Of a DNA stretch of 58,675 nt, positions 16,054 to 22,991 are shown piece after piece. Location of the stretch: positions 1-58,675 of the forward strand of contig JAHFSY010000028.1 in the NCBI GenBank assembly GCA_023269615.1, read 5' to 3'. The DNA is from Verrucomicrobiota bacterium. GTDB lineage: Bacteria > Verrucomicrobiota > Verrucomicrobiia > JABWAM01. The first letter of the stretch is position 1. The number at the start of each line of letters is the position of its first letter. The notes beneath the pieces are model-generated. The model saw only the letters and a program-made list of their open reading frames with translations, made no database searches and had not been told where the DNA came from. A program made the position numbers and the translations under genes.

Positions 16054-17634
16054 ATGCCCCAGGGATACGTCGCTTTAGTTTTGCATGCGCACCTGCCTTT
16101 CGTCCGGCATCCGGAACACGCGCGCTTCATGGAGGAGGAATGGCTCTACGAGGGGATCACTGAAACGTACATCCCGCTCGTCAACATGATGGATGGGCTT
16201 CTGAATGATGGCGTGGATTTCCGCCTGACGATGACGATGAGCCCGCCGCTCTGCGCGATGCTCATGGACCCGCTCCTGCAAGACCGCTACGTGCAGCACA
16301 TCACGCGGCTGATCGAGCTGACGGACAAGGAGATCGAACGCACGCGCTGGCAGCCGGAATTCCACGAGCTGGCGTGGCATTATCATCACAAATTTCACAA
16401 GGCACGGAACACGTTTTGCGACCAGTATCATCGCAACCTCGTGAGCGCGTTCCGCAAATTTCAGGACGCGGGGAAGCTGGAGATCATCACGTGCGGGGCG
16501 ACGCACGGGTTTCTGCCGCTGATGCGTGACATTCCGCAGGCGGTGCGCGCGCAGATTTTTGTGGCGCGCGATCATTACCGTGAATGTTTCGGGCGCGACC
16601 CGCGCGGGATCTGGCTGCCGGAGTGCGCTTATTTTCAGGGCGTGGAAAAAGTGCTGGCCGAGGCGGAAATTCGTTTTTTCATCATGGATTCGCACGGTGT
16701 CCTCTATGCCGAGCCGCGCCCGCGCTTCGGAGTCTTTGCGCCGCTCTTCACACGGGGCGGTCCCGCCGCCTTCGCGCGCGACATCGAATCCTCCAAGCAG
16801 GTGTGGAGCGCGGAGGAGGGATACCCCGGCGACACCGAGTACCGCGATTTTTACCGCGACGTGGGCTTCGACCTGGATTTCGATTACGTGCGCCCGTACA
16901 TCCATCCCGATGGCATTCGCTGTCACACGGGGATGAAGTATTACCGCATCACGGGCAAGACGAACCACAAGGAAGCGTACCGCCCGCGCATCGCGATGGA
17001 AAAGGCAGCCTCGCACGCCGGGAATTTCATGTTCAACCGCGAGCGCCAGGTCGAGCATCTTGCCGGCGTGATGAAGCGCGCGCCGATCATCCTGGCGCCT
17101 TACGACGCGGAGCTGTTTGGACATTGGTGGTACGAGGGCCCGGATTTTCTGAATTATTTCATCCGCAAATCACATTACGACCAGAAGGTTTTTGCGCTCA
17201 CCACACCGGCAGAATATCTGCAGCGTCATCCCACGCAGCAGATCGCCACGCCCTGCGAATCTTCATGGGGCAACAAGGGACACTGGGAAGTCTGGCTCGA
17301 GGGATCAAACTCGTGGATTTATCCGCACCTGCACGTCGCCGCCGAGCGCATGGTGGAACTGGCGCGGCATCACTCGAACCGCGGACACCTGATCGAACGC
17401 GCCGTGAAGCAAGCCGGCCGCGAGCTGCTTCTCGCGCAATCGAGCGACTGGGCATTCATCATGAAAACCGGCACCACGGTCCCCTACGCCGTGCGTCGGA
17501 CGAAGGACCACATCCTGCGCTTCAACCGCCTGTACGACCAGGTGCGCGGCGGCCATGTGGACGAGAATTTCGTGGGTTACTGCGAGTGGAAAGACAACAT
17601 CTTCCCGAACCTGAATGTCCAGCATTGGGCGTGA
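16054..17634 (+). CDS. GH57 1,4-alpha-glucan branching enzyme
   Basis: A 526-residue protein of the GH57/DUF1957 branching-enzyme subfamily, which introduces alpha-1,6 branches into glycogen. The N-terminal LVLHAHLPFVRHP is the GH57 hallmark. The nucleophile is E190 in GIWLPECAYFQG and the acid/base is D351 in LAPYDAELFGHWW. The downstream SSWGNKGHWEVWLEG and the C-terminal helical domain (HHSNRGHLIERAVKQAGREL) match the thermococcal and Thermus enzymes, and the length is that of the family. There is no signal peptide, so it acts in the cytoplasm. Its partner glgA is elsewhere in the window (31943), and no GH13 glgB is seen. Confidence 0.9.
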   Translation: MPQGYVALVLHAHLPFVRHPEHARFMEEEWLYEGITETYIPLVNMMDGLLNDGVDFRLTMTMSPPLCAMLMDPLLQDRYVQHITRLIELTDKEIERTRWQPEFHELAWHYHHKFHKARNTFCDQYHRNLVSAFRKFQDAGKLEIITCGATHGFLPLMRDIPQAVRAQIFVARDHYRECFGRDPRGIWLPECAYFQGVEKVLAEAEIRFFIMDSHGVLYAEPRPRFGVFAPLFTRGGPAAFARDIESSKQVWSAEEGYPGDTEYRDFYRDVGFDLDFDYVRPYIHPDGIRCHTGMKYYRITGKTNHKEAYRPRIAMEKAASHAGNFMFNRERQVEHLAGVMKRAPIILAPYDAELFGHWWYEGPDFLNYFIRKSHYDQKVFALTTPAEYLQRHPTQQIATPCESSWGNKGHWEVWLEGSNSWIYPHLHVAAERMVELARHHSNRGHLIERAVKQAGRELLLAQSSDWAFIMKTGTTVPYAVRRTKDHILRFNRLYDQVRGGHVDENFVGYCEWKDNIFPNLNVQHWA

Positions 17635-17664
17635 GCGAGGGCCCATCCGAAACGTCCAAAATCA

Positions 17665-17692
17665 GAGGTAGGGCGTGCTCGCCGAGCGCGCC
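17665..17692. repeat. 28-nt repeat GAGGTAGGGCGTGCTCGCCG, copy 1
   Basis: This 28-nt stretch is repeated without change at 53371-53398. Within it GTGCTCGCCGAGCGC is a short self-complementary stem. It lies just after the GH57 gene, and the second copy lies in the gap between the LMF-like gene and a toxin-antitoxin pair. Confidence 0.85.
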
Positions 17693-17739
17693 TTCCGGCG
17701 TCACTTGACAGCGTCCTCGTGCGAGCACATGTTGGACAT

Positions 17740-18612
17740 GTGAAACGCTTGGCGCCACTTGGTGTTTGCCGTCGAACTTTTCAAACATGCACTCTGGCGT
17801 TCGCGCTCGGTTGGACCCTCCATGGCGCTGAGATTCATGACGCAGCACAGGCTGGCGATGTCGGAAAGGTTTCAAAAATCCTTCAAGCCGACCCCTCACA
17901 AGTCCAGGCCATGATGGTCAGCGGGGTTTACAAGACGGACAGTCAGAGTTCGAAATGGACACCCCTGCACATTGCAGCCAGGTGGGATCGGAAGGAGGTT
18001 GTTGAAGTCCTGTTGGCCCACAAGGCGGATGTGAACGCTTGCACCAGCGAAGGCATGTCCCCGCTGCACATGGCTGCTTTGGCGCGTTCCCCGGAAATTG
18101 TGAACCTGCTTCTGGCAGCGGGAGCCAAAGCGGATGTGAAAGGTCGCTGGGGTCAAACCCCGCTCCATTTGGCTATTGGAGATTTTAATTGGTTGTACAG
18201 GCTCAAACCGGACGCCTTCATCACTGTTCAAAATTCCAAACGCCCCAATCCCAAGTGGTACATCGTTGGCACCGTCTTCTCCTGCACCGATGGCCCAAAT
18301 CACGACAGTCTAGCGCCCAAGGCGATCGGTATTGCCTGTTACACAAACTACGCGGACGATGAAAAAATTGTGAGTTCGCTTCTCGATGCCAAGGCCAATC
18401 CGAATTCCACAGATTCTGGCGGAAGCACCCCACTCCACAAGGCGGTTTGGCTGGACGCGGTGGGCATTGCGAAACTCCTTCTCGATCACAAAGCCGCTCC
18501 AGGCATCAAGGATGCCAAAGGCAAAACGCCACTCGACTGCGCGACTGAGCAGAAGAAGCTAAAGACCGCCAAACTTCTTCGGGGGATTAGTCGAGATCAA
18601 GTTCGGCCTTGA
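17740..18612 (+). CDS. Secreted ankyrin-repeat protein
   Basis: A 290-residue protein of ankyrin repeats after a signal-peptide-like start (VKRLAPLGVCRRTFQTCTLA, then FALGWTLHGAE). Repeats are visible at about residues 33-60, 75-103 (WTPLHIAARWDRKEVVEVLL), 108-135, 140-155 and 225-283. A non-ankyrin insert (about 155-215) interrupts the array. I chose the GTG at 17740 over another in-frame GTG at 17719, because a TTGACA box at 17705-17710 lies 29 nt before it, like other starts in this window, and because it opens the signal peptide. A protein-binding role in the periplasm is likely; the partner is unknown. Confidence 0.8.
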   Translation: MKRLAPLGVCRRTFQTCTLAFALGWTLHGAEIHDAAQAGDVGKVSKILQADPSQVQAMMVSGVYKTDSQSSKWTPLHIAARWDRKEVVEVLLAHKADVNACTSEGMSPLHMAALARSPEIVNLLLAAGAKADVKGRWGQTPLHLAIGDFNWLYRLKPDAFITVQNSKRPNPKWYIVGTVFSCTDGPNHDSLAPKAIGIACYTNYADDEKIVSSLLDAKANPNSTDSGGSTPLHKAVWLDAVGIAKLLLDHKAAPGIKDAKGKTPLDCATEQKKLKTAKLLRGISRDQVRP

Positions 18613-18616
18613 ATAC

Positions 18617-19051
18617 TCAAGAGCCGCCCAACGGGTTCCATACCCGACGGAAACCGAAGCCCTGAAAATCCTTTGTGTTCGCGGTTGCGAATTCCGTCAC
18701 GCCGTGGTGGAGCAGCGTCAGAGCCAGACGGATGTCGTACACACGTCGGAAGGCGGCGCTCTTTGCGGCCTCGTGCCAGATGTCGTTCATCAATCCGCCG
18801 GGATAGTCCACGATGAGCCAGTCGGGGTTGGCCCGGAGATTTCCAATTTTTCGAACAGCCTCGGACGCCGACAACGGCTTCGCGCAGACGGACGGGTTTC
18901 GAAGGAGCGTGTAAACTTCCAGCAGAACCAGTTCGCACAGGGCGAAGTCGCCGTTGCGGGACTGGCTTTCGAGAAATGACCTCGCGGCGCCATGCCATGC
19001 GTGGGAGGCCATCAGGGCAGGAAACAGGATGTTGGTGTCGCACGCCATCAT
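18617..19051 (-). CDS. PIN-domain toxin (VapC-like)
   Basis: A 144-residue PIN-domain ribonuclease. The first acidic residue is in MACDTNILFPAL, the second in ELVLLEVYTLL, and DIRLALTLLHHG with ATANTKDFQGFGFRRVWNP supplies the remaining acidic and Asn residues typical of VapC toxins, which cleave tRNA or rRNA. Its ATG overlaps the antitoxin stop (ATGA), so the two are made together. The second ATG (MACDTN) may be the true start. The ankyrin gene ends 4 nt away on the other strand. Confidence 0.88.
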   Translation of the reverse strand: MMACDTNILFPALMASHAWHGAARSFLESQSRNGDFALCELVLLEVYTLLRNPSVCAKPLSASEAVRKIGNLRANPDWLIVDYPGGLMNDIWHEAAKSAAFRRVYDIRLALTLLHHGVTEFATANTKDFQGFGFRRVWNPLGGS

Positions 19052-19350
19052 CGGGCGTGACGGCGTCGGGCCTGCGTGCGGGGCCTGGAGCTGGCGATTC
19101 CGGCCATGGACGAACCCGCGTTGGCGTCATCACGCCAGTCGGGCGAAGCGAAAGGGTCGGCAACCAGGGGCGTCAGGACGGGCGCATCGAGCGACCACCG
19201 TCCCTTTCGAGACCGACCCGGCGGGTTCACGGAAAGAATGTAAGCCAGGCCATGCCGGACCACCTCGGCGAGCGAAATCTCCTTCTCCGCCGCCAACAGC
19301 TTGACCCGACGGTAAAGCTCGTCCGGCAATTGCACTTGGGTTCGTGTCAT
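19048..19350 (-). CDS. Ribbon-helix-helix antitoxin (VapB-like)
   Basis: A 100-residue antitoxin. Residues 1-42 form a ribbon-helix-helix DNA-binding domain (TRTQVQLPDELYRRVKLLAA, then EKEISLAEVVRHGL). The C-terminal half is basic and disordered (ASSRPRTQARRRHAR) and would wrap the toxin. The gene precedes and overlaps its PIN toxin by 4 nt. A perfect palindrome covers its start codon and -10 box, which points to autorepression. TTGACG lies 30 nt upstream of the ATG, so the transcript is probably leaderless. Confidence 0.87.
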   Translation of the reverse strand: MTRTQVQLPDELYRRVKLLAAEKEISLAEVVRHGLAYILSVNPPGRSRKGRWSLDAPVLTPLVADPFASPDWRDDANAGSSMAGIASSRPRTQARRRHAR

Positions 19351-19369
19351 GATGTAGAATCTACATCAT
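19349..19369 (-). promoter_or_regulatory. Palindromic operator over the antitoxin start
   Basis: ATGATGTAGA (19349-19358), one central base, then TCTACATCAT (19360-19369): two perfect 10-nt arms. They cover the -10 hexamer TAGATT (19363-19358) and the first two bases of the start codon. The -35 TTGACG is at 19386-19381 with a 17-nt spacer. Binding of the RHH antitoxin here would block both transcription and the start site. Confidence 0.75.
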
Positions 19370-19541
19370 CACGTTTCGTGCGTCAAGCCTTCGCGCCGCT
19401 TTGAAATTCCCGCGCTTGAGCTTGCATGTCGGAGGTGGGCGGCAGTATTTTCCGACGCTTTCCATGCCGCATTCATCCCACAGCATTCAACCACCCGGTC
19501 GCCCCGACCTGTCGGGGCTCCTACATTCCGGAATCTGAAAT

Positions 19542-20165
19542 ATGGAAACGCGTTTGATCGTTGGGCTTGGGAATCCGGGGAAGCGTTACGTGGGGACGCG
19601 TCACAACGTGGGCTTCATGGCGGTGGAGCGCCTTTGCACGAGCCACAAGGCGCGCCTTGCGGCGCACGCGCGAATCCCGGGGATGGTGGCGGAATGGAAG
19701 GAGAAGGGGCTGCGCTGGATCGCGCTCACGCCGGTGACGTTCATGAATTTGAGCGGCCAGGCGGTGGTTGCGGCGATGAATTTCTGGAAAATTGAAATCA
19801 AGTCGTTGCTTGTGGTGGTGGACGACGTGGAGGTGGCGGCAGGCGGGTTGCGAATGCGCGAGTCGGGGAGCGCGGGCGGACACAACGGACTGAAGTCGTT
19901 GATCGAGCACCTTGGAACGCGGGATTTCGCGCGGCTGCGGGTGGGGATCGGGCGGCCGCCGGACGGGTGCATGACGCCGATGGCGGACTGGTTATTGCAG
20001 CCATTTGAAAAATCGGAGTTGCCTTGGCTTGAGGAATCGATTAACAAGGCGTCTTGCGCGGTCGAGAGCTGGGCGTTGGAAGGCCCCGCGACCGCAATGA
20101 ACCGTTACAACGCATCAGGCCATCCTGGGAAGACCGAATCCCGCGAGGCCCCGCAGCAGAATTGA
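19542..20165 (+). CDS. pth: Peptidyl-tRNA hydrolase
   Basis: A 207-residue peptidyl-tRNA hydrolase, which frees tRNA from prematurely released peptidyl-tRNA. Visible motifs are VGLGNPGKRYVGTRHNVGF with the catalytic His, FMNLSGQAV, the DD of VVVDDVEVAAGG and GSAGGHNGLKSL. The C-terminus is about 15 residues longer than usual and ends in a charged tail. It opens a housekeeping block and lies 9 nt upstream of rpsF. A GTCGGGGCTCCTAC repeat half-copy sits 17 nt before the start. Confidence 0.96.
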   Translation: METRLIVGLGNPGKRYVGTRHNVGFMAVERLCTSHKARLAAHARIPGMVAEWKEKGLRWIALTPVTFMNLSGQAVVAAMNFWKIEIKSLLVVVDDVEVAAGGLRMRESGSAGGHNGLKSLIEHLGTRDFARLRVGIGRPPDGCMTPMADWLLQPFEKSELPWLEESINKASCAVESWALEGPATAMNRYNASGHPGKTESREAPQQN

Positions 20166-20174
20166 GCAGATTTT

Positions 20175-20498
20175 ATGGCACACACATACGAAGGGCTTTT
20201 CATCCTCAACACCTCCGGCAAGGAGGAAGGCAGCAAGGAACTCATCGAGAGGCTCGAGAAGGATATCCAGGCCGGCGGCGGAAAGATCAACAAGGTCGAG
20301 CGGATGGACAAGCGTCCCTTCGCGCGCGTGGCCCACGACGTGGACAGCGGCTATTATGTGAACATCGTGTTCGACATGGAACCGTCCCAGCTTGACGCTT
20401 TTCGCTTGAAACTGAGGCTCGACGAGGACGTGTTCCGTGTGATGTTCCTTCGTTCCCACGGAACGCCGGCTCCGCGCATTCTGGCCAAGGCGGAATAG
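20175..20498 (+). CDS. rpsF: 30S ribosomal protein S6
   Basis: A 107-residue S6 protein, within the family length range. Signatures are YEGLFILNTSG at the start, the central KINKVERMDKRPFARV and the C-terminal LRLDEDVFRVMFLR. It binds S18 and 16S rRNA in the platform of the small subunit. The order pth-rpsF-ssb-rplI-dnaB is a classic bacterial arrangement, although rpsR is missing here. Confidence 0.96.
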   Translation: MAHTYEGLFILNTSGKEEGSKELIERLEKDIQAGGGKINKVERMDKRPFARVAHDVDSGYYVNIVFDMEPSQLDAFRLKLRLDEDVFRVMFLRSHGTPAPRILAKAE

Positions 20499-20528
20499 TT
20501 TTTCAAATCCCAAACCAACCTTCCCGAC

Positions 20529-20996
20529 ATGGCCCAGCTCAACAAAGTTCTCCTGATTGGCAATCTGACACGCGATCCCGAAGTGCGCTATACTCCGAAG
20601 GGGGCTGCAGTTGCCGATCTTGGCCTGGCGACCAACCGCACATGGCGCACGGAGACCGGCGAGGAAAAGGAGGAGGTTTGCTACGTCAACGTCGTGGTGT
20701 GGGGCAAGTCAGCCGAGGCGGCGGGCAAATATTTGAAGAAAGGGCGCCCGGTCTTCGTGGAGGGACGTTTGCAATTTGAAAGCTGGGAGAAGAACGGCGA
20801 GAAGCGGACCACGTTGAAAGTCCATTGCGAAAGGCTGCAGTTTCTGGGAAGCGGAGGAGGAGCCGGCGGATCGCGAGAACCCGATGCTGAAGGATCTTCA
20901 TCCCAGGATTCCCCCCCTGCACCGGGCAAGCCTGCGTCCAAGGCCGGCGCCGGGAGCGCAGAGCCGGACCTGGAAGACGACGATATTCCGTTTTAA
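20529..20996 (+). CDS. ssb: Single-stranded DNA-binding protein
   Basis: A 155-residue SSB. The OB fold occupies residues about 1-108 (NKVLLIGNLTRDPEVRYTPK, VCYVNVVVWGKSAEAAGKYL, FVEGRLQFESW). A Gly/Ser/Pro-rich disordered tail ends in the acidic tip EDDDIPF, the conserved peptide that recruits replication and repair partners. It forms part of the rpsF-ssb-rplI-dnaB block. Confidence 0.97.
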   Translation: MAQLNKVLLIGNLTRDPEVRYTPKGAAVADLGLATNRTWRTETGEEKEEVCYVNVVVWGKSAEAAGKYLKKGRPVFVEGRLQFESWEKNGEKRTTLKVHCERLQFLGSGGGAGGSREPDAEGSSSQDSPPAPGKPASKAGAGSAEPDLEDDDIPF

Positions 20997-21012
20997 GTCC
21001 TTGTCGGGACTT
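20995..21012 (+). terminator. Short hairpin after ssb
   Basis: AAGTCC (20995-21000) pairs with GGACTT (21007-21012) around a 6-nt loop, directly at the ssb stop. There is no U-tract, so it may be a weak terminator, an mRNA-processing site or a binding site for a ribosomal protein. It occupies the position where rpsR usually lies. Confidence 0.35.
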
Positions 21013-21085
21013 TACAAACGGAGGGAGTTGCAGCAGATTTCACACCCCCGATTTTTTGATCAAACCATCAAACCATTTCCCAACC

Positions 21086-21616
21086 ATGTCCACTCAACTC
21101 ATTCTCACCGCCAACATCCACGGGCTCGGTTCCGAGGGGGATCAGGTTCTCGTGGCCGATGGTTACGCGCGGAATTTTCTCCTGCCGAGGAACAAGGCCG
21201 TGCTCGCCTCCGCAGCTGCACTGCGCCGCATCGAATCGCTCAAGCTCCTGCGCGCGCAACGCGAGCAGAAGGAGCTGGAGGAAGCCCAGGAGCTTGCCAA
21301 GAAAATCAGCAAGCTCAACAGCACCGTGGAATTGCAAGCCGGCCAGGAAGGCAAGCTCTTCGGGTCCGTCACCAGCGCCGACATCGCCGGCGCGCTCTCC
21401 AGCCGCGGCTTTGAAGTGGACCGCAAAAACGTCCTCCTCGACGAACCCATCAAGAAGCTCGGCACATTCGAGATCTCCATCCGCGTGCATTCCCAGGTAA
21501 ACGCCAAGTTCAAGCTGACCATCGTCTCCCCGAATCTTCCGACCTCCGAAGCCGCAACGACCGGCGAGGCCAAGCCCAAGACCTCCAAGGCCAAGCCCTC
21601 CAAGAAGGCGTCCTGA
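21086..21616 (+). CDS. rplI: 50S ribosomal protein L9
   Basis: A 176-residue L9. The N-terminal signature GLGSEGDQVLVADGYARNFL is slightly divergent, followed by RNKAV, the long connecting helix (about residues 40-75) and the C-terminal domain KLFGSVTSADIAGAL. A Lys-rich tail of about 25 residues (TSKAKPSKKAS) is longer than usual. I chose the start MSTQLILT; the upstream in-frame ATG at 21056 adds nothing conserved. The gene is followed 15 nt later by dnaB. Confidence 0.95.
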   Translation: MSTQLILTANIHGLGSEGDQVLVADGYARNFLLPRNKAVLASAAALRRIESLKLLRAQREQKELEEAQELAKKISKLNSTVELQAGQEGKLFGSVTSADIAGALSSRGFEVDRKNVLLDEPIKKLGTFEISIRVHSQVNAKFKLTIVSPNLPTSEAATTGEAKPKTSKAKPSKKAS

Positions 21617-21631
21617 CGCCCCAAGCGCAAC

Positions 21632-22984
21632 ATGGCAACGGATGCTCCCGCGCGCGTGATGCCGCAGAGCGAAGAGGCGGAAACCGCCGTCCTCGGCTCC
21701 ATTCTCCTCAATGCCAATGAGTCGCTCGACCGATGTCTCGAGCTGCTGACATCGGACCATTTTTATCAGCGCCGACACCAGATCATTTTTGGAGTCATTG
21801 AGACAATGGCCAAAAAAGGCGAACCCGTCGACGCCGTCACAGTCACGACACGCCTCAAGGACTTTGGCAAGTTGGAGGAAGTGGGTGGTGCCTATTACCT
21901 CACCGAATTGTCCGGCAAGATCGCGACATCCGCCCACGCGGAATATTTTGTCGGGATCTTGCGGGACAAGTTCCAATTGCGCCGCCTGATCGAAGCCACC
22001 ACCCGATCGCTCGAGGAGGCATACACGGCGCAGGACGATGTGGAAAGGGTGATGGACCGGGCCGAGGTGGAGATTTTCAAAATCTGCGAAGACCAGGTCA
22101 AGAAGGAGATCGAGCCGATCAAGGAAATCACCGACCGGGTGGTCTCGAAGGTCGTGGAGATCCATGAGGGGCGGGGCAAGATGGCTGGCTTGTCGTGGGG
22201 TTTTCGTGATCTCGACAAGCAGACCTTCGGCTTACGGCCTGCCGAAATGATCGTCGTCGCAGCCCGACCCGGCATCGGCAAGACATCCCTGGCGTTGAAT
22301 GTTGCTGAAAAATTGGTGCTGGATCAGCGTATCCCCGTTGCAATTTTCAGCTTGGAAATGACCGCCGAGCAGCTTGCCTTGCGCATGGCGTGTTCCAGGG
22401 CGCGCATCAACCAGTGGCACCTCTACCATGGCGGTATCTCCGAGAAGAACATCCATGAATTTTCGCGGGCCGCAGGCACCATTGGGAATTCGCCGCTTTA
22501 CATCATGGATTCATCGCAGATCAACATCTCGCAGCTTCGAGCCGCCTCGAGGCGGCTTCACAAAAAGCATGGGATCCAGCTGCTCATCATCGACTACCTT
22601 CAACTCATGGGCGGAGGACTCCTGGGGCGCAACGACAGTCGTGAACGGGAGGTTGCCATGATCTCGGGAGGCATCAAGGCCCTCGCCAAGGAATTGAACA
22701 TCCCCATCATTGTCCTCAGCCAGTTGAACCGCCAGATGGAGCGCGACGAGCGCAAGCCCAAACTCTCTGACCTCCGTGAATCCGGCTCCATCGAGCAGGA
22801 TGCTGACATCGTCTGCCTTCTGGCACGAGAAGGCGCCTATGATGAAGGGGGCAAGCCGCAGCCGTCGGTGGGGGCGGATGTGATCATCGCAAAGAACAGA
22901 AATGGCCCTGTAGGCGAAATAAAGTTGACTTTTTTGGCGGATTATACTCGATTTGAGGATTCTAGCTCTGCCGAAGGCGGCTAA
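21632..22984 (+). CDS. dnaB: Replicative DNA helicase DnaB
   Basis: A 450-residue hexameric replication helicase. The N-terminal domain starts MPQSEEAETAVLGSIL. The RecA-like core has Walker A ARPGIGKTS, Walker B LLIIDYLQLM, the H3/H4 segments VLSQLNRQMERD and LRESGSIEQDADIV, and the Arg-finger region IIAKNRNGPVGEIKL. The length is normal and no intein is present. The bamA start lies 7 nt after its stop, so bamA may be co-transcribed. Confidence 0.97.
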   Translation: MATDAPARVMPQSEEAETAVLGSILLNANESLDRCLELLTSDHFYQRRHQIIFGVIETMAKKGEPVDAVTVTTRLKDFGKLEEVGGAYYLTELSGKIATSAHAEYFVGILRDKFQLRRLIEATTRSLEEAYTAQDDVERVMDRAEVEIFKICEDQVKKEIEPIKEITDRVVSKVVEIHEGRGKMAGLSWGFRDLDKQTFGLRPAEMIVVAARPGIGKTSLALNVAEKLVLDQRIPVAIFSLEMTAEQLALRMACSRARINQWHLYHGGISEKNIHEFSRAAGTIGNSPLYIMDSSQINISQLRAASRRLHKKHGIQLLIIDYLQLMGGGLLGRNDSREREVAMISGGIKALAKELNIPIIVLSQLNRQMERDERKPKLSDLRESGSIEQDADIVCLLAREGAYDEGGKPQPSVGADVIIAKNRNGPVGEIKLTFLADYTRFEDSSSAEGG

Positions 22985-22991
22985 CTCATTT

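Noticed and set aside
21068..22165. A 365-codon minus-strand frame across rplI and dnaB
   Set aside because: It covers two certain genes in the other direction and repeats the composition of their complement.
21632..22984. Intein or insertion in dnaB
   Set aside because: The protein has the normal length of about 450 residues and continuous Walker motifs.
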